A stretch of 64,000 nucleotides of DNA from Synechococcus sp. CB0101 (lineage in GTDB: Bacteria; Cyanobacteriota; Cyanobacteriia; PCC-6307; Cyanobiaceae), in assembly GCF_000179235.2 (NCBI RefSeq), contig NZ_CP039373.1, positions 372,032-436,031 of the forward strand. Reading direction: 5' to 3'. This document shows positions 34,177 to 44,987 of this stretch, one piece after another; within the stretch, counting starts at the first letter, position 1, and each line of letters starts with the position of its first letter. A program made the position numbers and the translations under genes. The notes below the pieces were generated by a model. That model saw only the letters and a program-made list of their open reading frames with translations, was not told the DNA's origin and ran no database searches.

Positions 34177-35420
34177 TTGCTCAGCAGGAGTCGTTTGACC
34201 CCTGGGCCTGGCGCCTTTCGGAGCAAGTGGTTTGCGCTCCTGCGCTGGCTCCACCAGCTGTGGCAAGCCTGCCTCCGATCTGGAGTGACGATCTCCAGCG
34301 GGAGCTCGTGGCCCAGCTCAGCGCTGATCCAACCAGTGCCAGCAGTGTGAGCCTGGCGGATCAGCTGCTCGCCATGCCTGCATCGGAAGCCCTGCGAGGG
34401 CATGCCGATCGCTTGCGAGAGCAGCTCGTGGGGGAGACGGTCACCTATGTGGTGAACCGCAACCTCAATTTCACCAACCATTGCCTGCAGCACTGCAGCT
34501 TTTGCGCCTTTCGCCGTGATCCCGGGGCGGACGGGGCTTACTGGCACAGCTTCGACACCTTGCAGGAGCGAGCCGCTGAAGCTGCCCAGCTGGGCGCTTC
34601 AGAGCTGTGCATCCAGGGGGGGCTCAATCCGGATGCCCGGCAGGAGGGGTCTGCATTGCGCTATTACCAGGCGCTGCTGGAAGCCCTCCAAGCCGCCGCC
34701 CCTGGTTTGCACCTGCATGCGTTTTCGCCGCAGGAGCTGCTGTTCATTGCCGAGCAGGATGCCCTGCCGCTTCAGGCGGTGATCGATGGACTGCTCGACG
34801 CTGGCCTCGGCTCGATTCCTGGTACCGCAGCGGAGGTGCTGGATGAATCGGTGCGCGCGCGGCTATGCCCCGAAAAGCTCACGGCTCGGCAGTGGTGTGC
34901 CGTGGTGCTCCAGGTGCATCGCAGTGGCTTGCGCAGCACGGCCACGCTGATGGCCGGTCACATCGAATCCAACCGTCAGCGCGCCACCCATCTGCTCACG
35001 CTGGTGGCTCTGCAGCAGATGGCCTGGCAGCATCAGCAGGCTGGGTTCAGCGAGTTCGTGTTGCTCCCCTTCATCGGTGCGCAGGCTCCAGCGCCCCTCC
35101 GGCAGCGCGTGGGCCGCGATCAGCCCGAGCTTGCGGCGATGCTCGCCCTCACGGCCCAGGCCCGGTTGCTGTTGGATCGCTGGATCGTGAACCACCAGCC
35201 CAGTTGGGTGAAGCTCACCCTGGCGGGTGCCACCGAAGCGCTGCGATGGGGCGCCAACGACCTGGGTGGCACCTTGATGGAGGAGAGCATCACCAGCGCT
35301 GCCGGAGCCCTCGGTGGTACGGCCCAATCGGTTGAGGCTCTGCGGGCAGCGGCCGGTGCGCTTCAACGCCCTGTGCGTCAGCGCACCACGCTCTATGGGG
35401 CGGTACCGGCGTGCGTCTGA
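34173..35420 (+). CDS. cofH: FO synthase subunit 2 (CofH), radical SAM
   Basis: A 415-residue radical SAM enzyme that joins 4-hydroxybenzyl from tyrosine to the pyrimidine precursor in 7,8-didemethyl-8-hydroxy-5-deazariboflavin synthesis, the antenna of many cyanobacterial photolyases. Cluster cysteines Cys104, Cys108, Cys111 (C-x3-C-x2-C, NHCLQHCSFCAF). Further family blocks are ELCIQGGLNPDAR, SIPGTAAEVLDESVR and the C-terminal LGGTLMEESITSAAGA. Its partner cofG is not in the window. GTG start, overlapping the preceding stop by ATG-type coupling. Confidence 0.93.
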   Translation: MIAQQESFDPWAWRLSEQVVCAPALAPPAVASLPPIWSDDLQRELVAQLSADPTSASSVSLADQLLAMPASEALRGHADRLREQLVGETVTYVVNRNLNFTNHCLQHCSFCAFRRDPGADGAYWHSFDTLQERAAEAAQLGASELCIQGGLNPDARQEGSALRYYQALLEALQAAAPGLHLHAFSPQELLFIAEQDALPLQAVIDGLLDAGLGSIPGTAAEVLDESVRARLCPEKLTARQWCAVVLQVHRSGLRSTATLMAGHIESNRQRATHLLTLVALQQMAWQHQQAGFSEFVLLPFIGAQAPAPLRQRVGRDQPELAAMLALTAQARLLLDRWIVNHQPSWVKLTLAGATEALRWGANDLGGTLMEESITSAAGALGGTAQSVEALRAAAGALQRPVRQRTTLYGAVPACV

Positions 35421-36706
35421 AGCCGCTCTCTCTCAAGAACCTGTCTTTGCCAGAGCTGTCTCTGCGGGATCTGCCCCTGCGGGTCACCGCGCTCACCAGC
35501 GTGGCCCTGTTGGTGATTCCGGCTGCGCTGGTGCTGTTGGTGCCCCGGCGTCTGGCCAGCGGCCTCGACCGGCTCATGCCCGACGCAGCATTGCTGCAGA
35601 GCTTTGTGGCGCGGCCGGCGCAGCCCGCTCCAGCCCTTTGGCAACAACGACTCGGCCCTGAGCTGGCGCAGCGCTACTGGCGCGCCCAGCGGCGGCTTTG
35701 GTGGCAGTTCTGGGGGCCGCACGGTGATGCCGGTGCCTATCTGGTCTTCTCCGCCAGCCCCACTGACCCACTCCCACCGGATGGTCTGCGCGTCGATGAT
35801 CTGATCGTGGTGGCCCCCAGTCCCCTGGCCAGGCAGCTGCTCGAGCAACAGCTCAAGCTGCGGCGCCGTCCGCCTCGGGGCCTTGATCAGCGCTGCAGTC
35901 AGGCTCTGCTGCAGCAGGAAGCTGTGCACTGGAATCCTGCAGCGCTGGCCCAGATGCTGGGCCCCCTGGCGCCCTTGGCGATGACGCTGCAATTGGGATG
36001 CATCACGCTTCGCAGCGAAAGCCGCGCGCTGCTGTGGGAAGGGGAAGCGGAAGCCAGTCCTGATGCGATGGCGGCTGCTCCCGCCAGGCTGTCCATTCCT
36101 TCCTTGGGCAAGTCACAGGATGCGGCCCAACCCCTTGAGCTTCGAGGTCAGCGGCTGGATCTGCTCCTGCGTGGCCTGCTCAGTACAGCGCTGCTGCGCA
36201 ATGCCCTGGCGGAGCGCTACGGCCTCGGTCCAGAACAGGTGCGGCGGCTTCAGAGCGCACCCTTCAGCCTGCAGCTTCAGGCTCAGCCTGAGGGCCCGTA
36301 TCGCGCCGGCCTGCAGCTGCTGGTGCGCTTGCCCGGCGAGCGTTCGCTGTGGGATCGCTGGCTTCGCGATCTGAGTGCGGCCCTGGAGCAACAGGGATTG
36401 ACCCGCTCGCAGCCAGCGTCGGGTCTCAGTTTGTGGAGCCGCGAAGATGCGGCCGTCGTGGGCGGGTGGCGTTGGCTGAACGGGGATGAACTGTTGCTGT
36501 TCCTTGGTCCCAATCCGCTGAAGGCACCCTCCCTTGCGGATCCTGTGGCTGCCGACTGGCAGCTGTTGCTGCAACCCCAGGCACTCGATCAACTGGAGTT
36601 GCTGCCGCCTGGGCTGCCGTTGGTGGTGAAGCGCGCCTCGCAGCTGGTGCTGCAGGGGCGCGGTTCAGGATCCACAGCTCTGAGCGGAAGGCTCGAGCTC
36701 AGGTAG
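35411..36706 (+). CDS. Hypothetical membrane-anchored protein, 431 aa
   Basis: A GTG-started 431-residue protein overlapping cofH by 10 bases. One N-terminal membrane helix (TSVALLVIPAALVLLVP, about 28-45), then a large Gln/Leu/Arg-rich extracytosolic domain without motifs I know. Repeated LxLRG/LELR patterns suggest beta-strands. It resembles cyanobacterial DUF3352-like proteins in outline only. Likely cotranscribed with cofH. Confidence 0.7.
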   Translation: MRLKPLSLKNLSLPELSLRDLPLRVTALTSVALLVIPAALVLLVPRRLASGLDRLMPDAALLQSFVARPAQPAPALWQQRLGPELAQRYWRAQRRLWWQFWGPHGDAGAYLVFSASPTDPLPPDGLRVDDLIVVAPSPLARQLLEQQLKLRRRPPRGLDQRCSQALLQQEAVHWNPAALAQMLGPLAPLAMTLQLGCITLRSESRALLWEGEAEASPDAMAAAPARLSIPSLGKSQDAAQPLELRGQRLDLLLRGLLSTALLRNALAERYGLGPEQVRRLQSAPFSLQLQAQPEGPYRAGLQLLVRLPGERSLWDRWLRDLSAALEQQGLTRSQPASGLSLWSREDAAVVGGWRWLNGDELLLFLGPNPLKAPSLADPVAADWQLLLQPQALDQLELLPPGLPLVVKRASQLVLQGRGSGSTALSGRLELR

Positions 36707-37373
36707 CGCTGCCTTCCGCGGCGCGTTCACGGCGGCGCCGCTCCGCTGCCACGGTTTCCTCCATCAGCTCCACCGCCTGGCTCATCTTTTCGATGTTGCC
36801 GGCATAGAGGCTGAGATCTTTGTCCACGCGATCTTTGATCAAGCCCATCGATTCACCGATCTCGTGCGCGGCGCTCCGCAAGGCCTGAGGATCGAGGGCA
36901 TCAGCACCCTGGGCGCTCTGCAGCAGGCTCAGCAGACCAACGGCCACCAGCCGTGAGTAGTGGAAGTCATCGCGCTGCACGCCTTGCAGAAGTGAAGCGA
37001 TCAGCTCAGGGGCACCCTGACCCTGGTTCGAGAGCCAACCCTTCACCTCCTCCAGGCTGTGGTGCCCCACCTGCTGACGGGCCTGCTCAGCCTGGGCCCT
37101 CAGGGCGGCGCCGTCAAAGCCGTTGGCGCTGCAGAGCGCCTGGAACAGCGGCTCCCGCTGGGCCTCGGGGCGGTAGCCGGTGGAGAAGCTGTCGAACACC
37201 TGGGTGAGGCCCACGGCGAACAGGCCATCGGCCCGAAAACCCTTTTGATGGCTGAGGAGATGCAGCTCCACCAGCAGCTCATCCACCAGGCGCCGGTAGA
37301 TCGGTGCGATCACATAGGAAAAAGCGCTATGGAAGGCACGCTTGCTATCGGCAACAGTGAGGCTCACGCCCAC
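36699..37373 (-). CDS. thf1: Thylakoid formation protein Thf1/Psb29
   Basis: A 224-residue peripheral thylakoid protein involved in photosystem II assembly and FtsH-complex stability. The TVADSKRAFHSAFSYVIAP opening and YRRLVDELLVELHLLSHQ are family hallmarks; the C-terminus is an acidic/basic coiled coil (EETVAAERRRRERA). Drawn from a GTG at 37373. The ftsH gene it is functionally tied to lies 3.9 kb downstream. Overlaps the preceding convergent gene by 8 bases. Confidence 0.95.
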   Translation of the reverse strand: MGVSLTVADSKRAFHSAFSYVIAPIYRRLVDELLVELHLLSHQKGFRADGLFAVGLTQVFDSFSTGYRPEAQREPLFQALCSANGFDGAALRAQAEQARQQVGHHSLEEVKGWLSNQGQGAPELIASLLQGVQRDDFHYSRLVAVGLLSLLQSAQGADALDPQALRSAAHEIGESMGLIKDRVDKDLSLYAGNIEKMSQAVELMEETVAAERRRRERAAEGSAT

Positions 37374-37466
37374 GCTCTCATCGCTTGAGGTGCTGGGACC
37401 CTAGCTCGCGAGGATCGCTGAACTCGGCAGAAGCTCAGTAGGATCCCGCCAGCTGCTGAGCCCCCT

Positions 37467-38063
37467 GTGTCGATGATCCCGATCGTGATCGAAGAGTCGG
37501 GCCGGGGCGAGCGGGCATTCGATATCTATTCGCGCCTGCTGCGCGAGCGCATCATTTTCCTCGGCGAGCCCGTCACCTCCGAGTCGGCGAATCGGATCGT
37601 GGCCCAGCTGCTCTTCCTGGAGGCCGAAGACCCTGAGAAGGACATCTACCTCTATATCAATTCCCCCGGAGGCTCCGTCTACGACGGTCTCGGCATCTTC
37701 GACACCATGCAGCACATCAAGCCGGATGTGCACACGGTGTGCGTGGGTCTGGCCGCTTCGATGGGTGCTTTCCTCCTCTGCGCCGGCGCCAAGGGCAAGC
37801 GCAGCAGCCTCACTCACTCGCGGATCATGATCCACCAGCCCCTCGGTGGTGCCCGCGGCCAGGCCAGCGACATCCGCATCCAGGCTGACGAGATCCTCTA
37901 CCTCAAGAAGAAGCTCAACCAGGAGCTCGCCGATCGCACCGGCCAACCCCTGAGCCGCATCGAAGAAGACACCGACCGCGACTTCTTCATGTCACCTGCC
38001 GAAGCCGCTGAGTACGGCTTGATCGACAAGGTGATCGACAAGCGTCCGGTGCGTGCCGTCTAA
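37467..38063 (+). CDS. clpP: ATP-dependent Clp protease proteolytic subunit
   Basis: A 198-residue serine protease subunit forming the ClpP ring. Triad by position: Ser98 (GLAASMGAF), His123 (MIHQPLGG) and Asp172 (DTDRDFF). Oligomerisation segments [17 protein letters not shown] are intact, so this is an active ClpP rather than ClpR. GTG start at 37467, or ATG two codons on. Followed after 10 bases by a DUF2256 gene. Confidence 0.97.
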   Translation: MSMIPIVIEESGRGERAFDIYSRLLRERIIFLGEPVTSESANRIVAQLLFLEAEDPEKDIYLYINSPGGSVYDGLGIFDTMQHIKPDVHTVCVGLAASMGAFLLCAGAKGKRSSLTHSRIMIHQPLGGARGQASDIRIQADEILYLKKKLNQELADRTGQPLSRIEEDTDRDFFMSPAEAAEYGLIDKVIDKRPVRAV

Positions 38064-38073
38064 GCAGCGCCCG

Positions 38074-38214
38074 ATGGGCAAGGGCCGCCCTCCTTCGGAG
38101 CGGCCCAGCAAGGTCTGCCCCGTGTGCGGCAGGCCTTTTTCATGGCGTAAGAAATGGGCAACGGTATGGGAGGAGGTGATCTACTGCTCCGACCGTTGCC
38201 GCAAACGCCGCTGA
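38074..38214 (+). CDS. DUF2256 zinc-ribbon-like microprotein
   Basis: A 46-residue basic protein: [20 protein letters not shown], then [20 protein letters not shown] and RCRKRR. The four Cys (C-P-V-C near 15-18 and C38, C42) form a likely zinc site, and the WRKKW core is DUF2256. Ten bases after clpP on the same strand, so likely in its operon. Function unknown. Confidence 0.88.
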   Translation: MGKGRPPSERPSKVCPVCGRPFSWRKKWATVWEEVIYCSDRCRKRR

Positions 38215-38217
38215 GGA

Positions 38218-39789
38218 TCAGCTGCGGGTGAGGGTGGGGAAGCGGTTTCCGGTGTAGAGCTGCGGCATCGCCGAGGCCAGGGCTGATCCCACACGCATGC
38301 AGGTGGCGTCCTCATAGGTGGGCGCAATGATCTGGATGCTGGTGGGCATGTTGTCGGGATCCAGTCCTGTGGGTGCAGCCAGTACGGGGTTCCAATTGAG
38401 CAGGTTCCAGAGGGGGGTGAGCACCCAGCCGGCGAGGGGATCCACCTCCACACCATCCACGAGCAATGTGTCGCGGAAGGGGTCGATATCGGCGGGTATT
38501 TCGCTGGTGGTGAGCGTGGGCATGATCAGCGCCTGATACCCGCTCTGGAACACCTGAGCGTCGACTCGGCGATAGATCTCGGCCGAGACCTGTGCTGCAT
38601 GCCGCGCCTGTTGCGGTCCCATCGAGGTGGATGCCAGTTCGGCGAAGTGACGGCCATAGCTCGTCAGCTGATCCTTCTGGCTCACCAGATCGGCCATGTC
38701 GGCCCCCTGAATGCCGGTGAGCAAGGATTCCATCAGCACCTTGCGGATGTCGCTGCCGCTCACCCCAAGGTCCAGGTCCACCTTGGTGATCACAGCGCCC
38801 TGGCGCTCCAGGGCCGCAAGGGCGGCCTCGGTGTTGCGCCGCACGTTCTCACTCACCTTGGCCCAGCCCTGATTTGGTGAGTAGGCAATCCGCATGCCCT
38901 TCACCCCGGCGTAGGTGAGAGGGAGGTCCAGCTTCGGGCGCAGGGAGTTCATCACGCCGGGCGCTGGGCCGGAGATCACGTTCTCCAGGCGGATCATGTC
39001 CGGCAGGGTGCGGGCCAAGGGCCCCAGCACAGAAGGAAGCAGGCTCACGTAGGTCGGCTCCACCGGCACCCGTCCATAGGGCGGTTTGAAGCCCCAAAGG
39101 CCGTTGAAGGCCGCAGGAATCCGGATCGATCCGCCCATATCTGAGCCGGTGGCCAGGGTGGTGAGACCAGCAGCCAGTGCAGCACCGCTACCGCCTGAGG
39201 AGCCGCCCACGGCGTACTGAAGATTCCATGGATTGCGCGTGACGCCCCAGAGATCGCTCCAGGTGACCCCAAGGAAATACATCTCGGGCACGGTGGTCTG
39301 CGCATGCAGCACCGCTCCGGCATCGAGAAGTTTCACCACGATCGGGTCGTTCGTGGTCATCACCCGATCCCGAAACACCTTCGAGCCGGCGGTCATGGTC
39401 CAGCCCTTCACCGCCATCTCATCTTTGAGGGCCACCGTGATGCCCTCAAGCGCGCGCGGATTGCCCTGCTGCCAGCGCCGCTCCGATTCCTGGGCCTGCG
39501 CCATCGCCTCCTTGGGATGGAGGTAGGTGAAGCAGTTCACCACCTTGCCGCGCTGCTCGGTGAGCCGAAGCTGCGCCTTCAGCACCTCCACCGGTGAGAG
39601 CTTTTTCTGGCGGAACAGCTGGAGCTGCTTCGTCGCCGTCATATAAGCGAGTTCGAGATCGCGGGCCTCCGTTGGAGCAGCACCAGCGGCCCTCACCCCC
39701 CTGGAAGGGGCCAATCCAAGGGCTCCAGCCATTCCGAAGCCTGCAGTGGCTCCAAGCATCTGCAGGGCGTTGCGGCGAGTGAGGGTCAC
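38218..39789 (-). CDS. Amidase-signature hydrolase with Tat-type leader
   Basis: A 523-residue amidase-signature enzyme. The Ser-cisSer-Lys triad region is visible: ALKDEMAVKGWTMTAGS, GGSSGGSGAALAAG and GSDMGGSIRIPA. The N-terminus has a twin-arginine leader (TRRNALQMLGATAGFGMAGA, cleavage near RAAGAAP), so it may be exported folded. Substrate unknown; not GatA, which is cytosolic and in a complex. It ends an apparent minus-strand run after the Coq4-like gene and a membrane protein. Confidence 0.9.
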   Translation of the reverse strand: MTLTRRNALQMLGATAGFGMAGALGLAPSRGVRAAGAAPTEARDLELAYMTATKQLQLFRQKKLSPVEVLKAQLRLTEQRGKVVNCFTYLHPKEAMAQAQESERRWQQGNPRALEGITVALKDEMAVKGWTMTAGSKVFRDRVMTTNDPIVVKLLDAGAVLHAQTTVPEMYFLGVTWSDLWGVTRNPWNLQYAVGGSSGGSGAALAAGLTTLATGSDMGGSIRIPAAFNGLWGFKPPYGRVPVEPTYVSLLPSVLGPLARTLPDMIRLENVISGPAPGVMNSLRPKLDLPLTYAGVKGMRIAYSPNQGWAKVSENVRRNTEAALAALERQGAVITKVDLDLGVSGSDIRKVLMESLLTGIQGADMADLVSQKDQLTSYGRHFAELASTSMGPQQARHAAQVSAEIYRRVDAQVFQSGYQALIMPTLTTSEIPADIDPFRDTLLVDGVEVDPLAGWVLTPLWNLLNWNPVLAAPTGLDPDNMPTSIQIIAPTYEDATCMRVGSALASAMPQLYTGNRFPTLTRS

Positions 39790-39901
39790 AACAGCGTTTG
39801 TGTTAATCGCTTAAAAGTTTGGCTACCACTTCTGGAAGGCTGTGGGGGTGTTGTCGAAAATCGACATGCGTCACGCTTCGGCTTGCCACGCCGAACCACT
39901 G

Positions 39902-40351
39902 TTACCTCCATCCAGGAATCACGTTCCTGCGTTTGGCTGATGGGGTCAGCAGAGCTGTGGAGAGCCAATAGAGCAAGGTGATCTCGATCAGCTGTGCGCT
40001 CAGCAAAAGAAATGAGGCAGATGCAGGCAGATTGAGTTGAACCGGCACCGTCAGTGCGGTGGTCAAGCTCATGCCACAGCCGATCCACCAGAGTTGTCGA
40101 AGCGTCCTGGATGGCAGCTCACGCGGTGAGACCAGCAGCACCCACAACAACTGAGCACTAAGGATCACCACATACGACACCCACAGCCTGGGAACAATCA
40201 AGCCGTCGAACACCTCAACGGCCTTCCACTGACGGTGATCCAGCAGTTCGATCAACAGGGGCTGTCCGAAGGAAGAGAGCGTCCATCCCCAGAGGGCATC
40301 GATCACCATCACCAGCGCATGCGGAATCATCTCCCTGTATCGGCTGGTCAT
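39902..40351 (-). CDS. Hypothetical four-helix membrane protein, 149 aa
   Basis: A 149-residue protein with about four membrane helices (PHALVMVIDALWGWTL, LWVSYVVILSAQLLWVLLV, WWIGCGMSLTTALTVPV, FLLLSAQLIEITLLYWLS). I recognise no family. It begins 13 bases after the Coq4-like gene stop, so the two are probably one transcript; the Tat amidase lies 112 bases further on. Confidence 0.6.
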   Translation of the reverse strand: MTSRYREMIPHALVMVIDALWGWTLSSFGQPLLIELLDHRQWKAVEVFDGLIVPRLWVSYVVILSAQLLWVLLVSPRELPSRTLRQLWWIGCGMSLTTALTVPVQLNLPASASFLLLSAQLIEITLLYWLSTALLTPSAKRRNVIPGWR

Positions 40352-40364
40352 GATGGGGGGCGCC

Positions 40365-41132
40365 CTAGCTCAGGGCGTCCTGAATGACAGCATTGCTGTA
40401 CCAGCTGTAGGGGCCTTCGCGAACCGGCTCGATGCCGAGTTCAATGCGCAGATCATCGAGGTTGTCGGCCATGCGCTCTTCCCAAATGATCGGGAAGAGG
40501 GGTTTGGCTTTGATCCCCATGTTCATGCCCTGGGTGATCAGGTCGAAGCTGTAGCCGATGCTGCCTGCACGCTCCAGATCATTGGTGAACTCCTCGTCAA
40601 GCTTGTCGGTCTGGAAAAAGCTCAGCATCAGACTCACCAGGTCGAGAAAGAGGAAACCGGGAAAGCTGAACTGGCTCACACTGATACTCACTACACCGAT
40701 CTCGCCAAAGTTGTCGAGACTGAAGCCGCTCAGAATATGGTGTAAGTCATGGGTGGCGTAGACCCTGTAGTTGATGTAATCAGCATCACTTTCAAGGTTG
40801 TTGTAGAACGCCGGATCAGGGAAGAAATCGATGTCGTATCCCATCGCTTCCATCACCTTGGCGTAGGTGTGCCCGAGGCTTCCCTTCGGGAGTTGCTTCA
40901 TCGCCTCCACGTTGTAGGGCCCACTTAAGCGGCGTTGCTTGATCAAGGCAGCCGCAGCTGGATCCTGTTTGAGTTTGCGCTCACACACCACCATTGGATT
41001 GCCGGTGATCCGCCGCGACAGCTCAAACACATTGCTGGCACTCTCGCCGCCTCCAGCCGCCAGGTCGGCCAGTTCGAGAAATTCAGCGATGTGCTCTTTG
41101 GATGCAATCTGATTGAGGTAGCGGAATCCCAT
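40365..41132 (-). CDS. Coq4-like protein, Zn-motif intact
   Basis: A 255-residue protein of the Coq4 family. It carries the exact HDxxH-x11-E metal motif: His128-Asp129-Leu-His131-His132 and Glu144 (ATHDLHHILSGFSLDNFGE). In eukaryotes COQ4 organises and acts in ubiquinone ring modification; cyanobacteria make plastoquinone instead, so the substrate is unknown. The ATG at 41132 (MGFRYLNQIASKEHI) follows a GAGAGGAG site. An ATG at 41201 falls inside the ftsH terminator hairpin and cannot be right. Confidence 0.88.
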   Translation of the reverse strand: MGFRYLNQIASKEHIAEFLELADLAAGGGESASNVFELSRRITGNPMVVCERKLKQDPAAAALIKQRRLSGPYNVEAMKQLPKGSLGHTYAKVMEAMGYDIDFFPDPAFYNNLESDADYINYRVYATHDLHHILSGFSLDNFGEIGVVSISVSQFSFPGFLFLDLVSLMLSFFQTDKLDEEFTNDLERAGSIGYSFDLITQGMNMGIKAKPLFPIIWEERMADNLDDLRIELGIEPVREGPYSWYSNAVIQDALS

Positions 41133-41181
41133 GGTGGATGCTGGCTCCTCTCGGTTGGTTTTTGTACCCTTGATGGTGCAC

Positions 41182-41210
41182 AAAAAAAGCCCGTGCGTCA
41201 AAGCACGGGC
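41182..41210 (-). terminator. Intrinsic terminator of ftsH
   Basis: On the minus strand GCCCGTGC pairs with GCACGGGC around a 6-base loop, followed by seven T. It lies 25 bases after the ftsH stop and separates ftsH from the Coq4-like gene. Confidence 0.92.
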
Positions 41211-41234
41211 CGTTGGTTGGGCTGAGAGAAGGGC

Positions 41235-43199
<1,965 letters not shown>

Positions 43200-43225
43200 G
43201 GCCGCCTCAGAAGCAGGTGGAGATG

Positions 43226-43239
43226 TTTACAAGTGTAAA
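43226..43239 (-). promoter_or_regulatory. Palindrome TTTACA-N2-TGTAAA upstream of ftsH
   Basis: A perfect 6-base inverted repeat around two bases, 27 bases upstream of the ftsH start. On the minus strand it includes a -10-like TACACT, so a bound protein could block or steer the promoter. No -35 match is seen. The regulator is unknown. Confidence 0.45.
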
Positions 43240-43285
43240 GCGGCTCCTGCCTGGATCGGGATTCTCAGCCCCAATCCCTTCTCAT

Positions 43286-43594
43286 TCAGGAGGCTTGCTG
43301 CCAGTCAAGGGCCATGCCAACGCTCTCCGCCATCGACGCGGGCGCTGCCGGTTCGGGTGTGCTCTCAAGCCCAGAGAGATCCACGCATAGATCCTCGACC
43401 GCAATGCTTTCTCGCAATTCAGCTCCACCCAGGCTGTGGGTCCAGATCTGAACAATCGATTCGGGTGGCGCCAGAAAACTGAGCAGCTCAAAGGGGAACA
43501 CCACCCGTTCGAGAAAGAACTCATCCGGGCCGATGCAGCGCACGATCACCATGCGATCGCTGCTGTTGCGGTAGCCACAGGTGAGCTGCGCCAA
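43286..43594 (-). CDS. DUF1830 protein
   Basis: A 102-residue cyanobacterial DUF1830 protein. The core CGYRNSSDRMVIVRCIGPDEFFLERVVFPF is family-typical in order (given here in part), followed by a Pro/Ala-rich tail. Soluble; function unknown. Its transcript would run toward ftsH (87 bases apart), but ftsH appears to have its own promoter region. Confidence 0.8.
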   Translation of the reverse strand: MAQLTCGYRNSSDRMVIVRCIGPDEFFLERVVFPFELLSFLAPPESIVQIWTHSLGGAELRESIAVEDLCVDLSGLESTPEPAAPASMAESVGMALDWQQAS

Positions 43595-43713
43595 GGGAAA
43601 GCTTGCCGAAAGGGAACCTTATGAAGCCATTCCCTGACCAGAGCGATGGTCGCAGTTGAGACCGTTTGGCGCGATCTCAGGCTTCTACGGAATTTCTTTC
43701 TTTTCTGCTCGTC

Positions 43714-44943
43714 CTAAAGGCTGCGCAGGGCCGTGATCGGATCGAGCCGTGCGGCCCGCCGGGCCGGGAGCACCCCAAACACCAGGCCGATGGAGCCGGA
43801 GAGCCCCACGGTGATCAGCACGCTGGTGCCGCCGATGGCAGCGGGCAGGGGCGTGATCGCGGCCACCGCCGCCACGGCTGAAAGGCCGAGGGCGCTGCCG
43901 ATGACCCCGCCGAGGCTGGACAGCACCAGGGCCTCCACCAGGAACTGAGCGAGCACATCGCTGCTGCGGGCACCGATCGCTTTGCGCAGACCGATTTCGG
44001 AGGTGCGCTCACTGACCGACACCAACATGATGTTCATGATCCCGATGCCCCCCACCAGCAGCGAGATCGCGCCAATCGCACCCAGCATCAAGGTGAGGCC
44101 GCCGGTGATGGTGCCCACGATTGACAGGGCATCTTTCTGGGAGCGCACGGCGAAGTCGTCTTCCCGCAGGATGTTGTGGCGCTGGCGCAGCAAGTTGGTG
44201 ATCTGAAATTTCGCCGCGCCGGTGCTCGCTTCATCCCGGGCCTCCACGCTGATGAAATTCAGACTGACGCCGTAGGTGGGATCACGGCCGGAGAGCTTGC
44301 TCACCATGGTGGAGAGCGGGATGTAGGCCGCCTCGTCTTGGTTTTGGCCGAAGACGGCCCCCTTTGGGGCCATCACACCGATCACCTCAAAGCTCTGGTC
44401 GCGGATGCGCAGTTGCTTGCCGATGGCAGACCCCACCGGCAGCAGTTTGTCGCGCAGATCCGGACCGATCACCACCACGTTGCGGGCCCCATCAAGGTCG
44501 CGCTGGTCGATGAAGCGGCCTTGGGCCACTTCGAAACGGCGCACCGTGAGGAAGTCGGGTGTGATGCCCGAGACCGTGGCGCTTGAGCTCTTGGCCCCTG
44601 CCTGAAGCACGGCGCTGAGGGTGATTTGCGGGACCACCCGCTTCACCGAAGGCACCTGCTCAGCGATCGCCTCGGCATCCTCCAGCACGAGGGTTTTGGG
44701 GAAGTCGATGCCCTGGCGGCGGCTGTCGTTGTTGCCAGGCACCACAAACAACACGTTGGCACCGAGGGTGTTGAGCTGACCCTCCGCCAGATTCTGCGCA
44801 CCGCGGCCCACGCCCACCAAGGTGATCACCGAGGCGTTGCCAATCACGATGCCGAGCATCGTGAGCAGGGAGCGCAGGCGGTTCGACTTCAGGGTGGCCA
44901 AGGCCATCCCCACGGTTTCACCGACAGCGAGTTTGGCGGCCAT
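43714..44943 (-). CDS. MacB/FtsX-type ABC transporter permease
   Basis: A 409-residue permease with the MacB topology: an N-terminal helix (LRSLLTMLGIVIGNASVITL), a 220-residue periplasmic domain, and three C-terminal helices (LMLGAIGAISLLVGGIGIMN; the VIGSALGLSAVAAVAAI and SGSIGLVFGVLPARRAARLD segments). The DPITALRSL end is standard. No ATPase (MacB/LolD-like) is adjacent. It follows pyk by 44 bases on the same strand and may share its transcript. Confidence 0.92.
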   Translation of the reverse strand: MAAKLAVGETVGMALATLKSNRLRSLLTMLGIVIGNASVITLVGVGRGAQNLAEGQLNTLGANVLFVVPGNNDSRRQGIDFPKTLVLEDAEAIAEQVPSVKRVVPQITLSAVLQAGAKSSSATVSGITPDFLTVRRFEVAQGRFIDQRDLDGARNVVVIGPDLRDKLLPVGSAIGKQLRIRDQSFEVIGVMAPKGAVFGQNQDEAAYIPLSTMVSKLSGRDPTYGVSLNFISVEARDEASTGAAKFQITNLLRQRHNILREDDFAVRSQKDALSIVGTITGGLTLMLGAIGAISLLVGGIGIMNIMLVSVSERTSEIGLRKAIGARSSDVLAQFLVEALVLSSLGGVIGSALGLSAVAAVAAITPLPAAIGGTSVLITVGLSGSIGLVFGVLPARRAARLDPITALRSL

Positions 44944-44987
44944 GGTGCTCAGCGAGACGCTGCAGGATCACCATCCTGCAGGGCTGC

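Noticed and set aside
41133-41201. Longer start for the Coq4-like gene at 41201
   Set aside because: That ATG lies within the ftsH terminator hairpin; the ATG at 41132 has a good ribosome-binding site and a family-like N-terminus.
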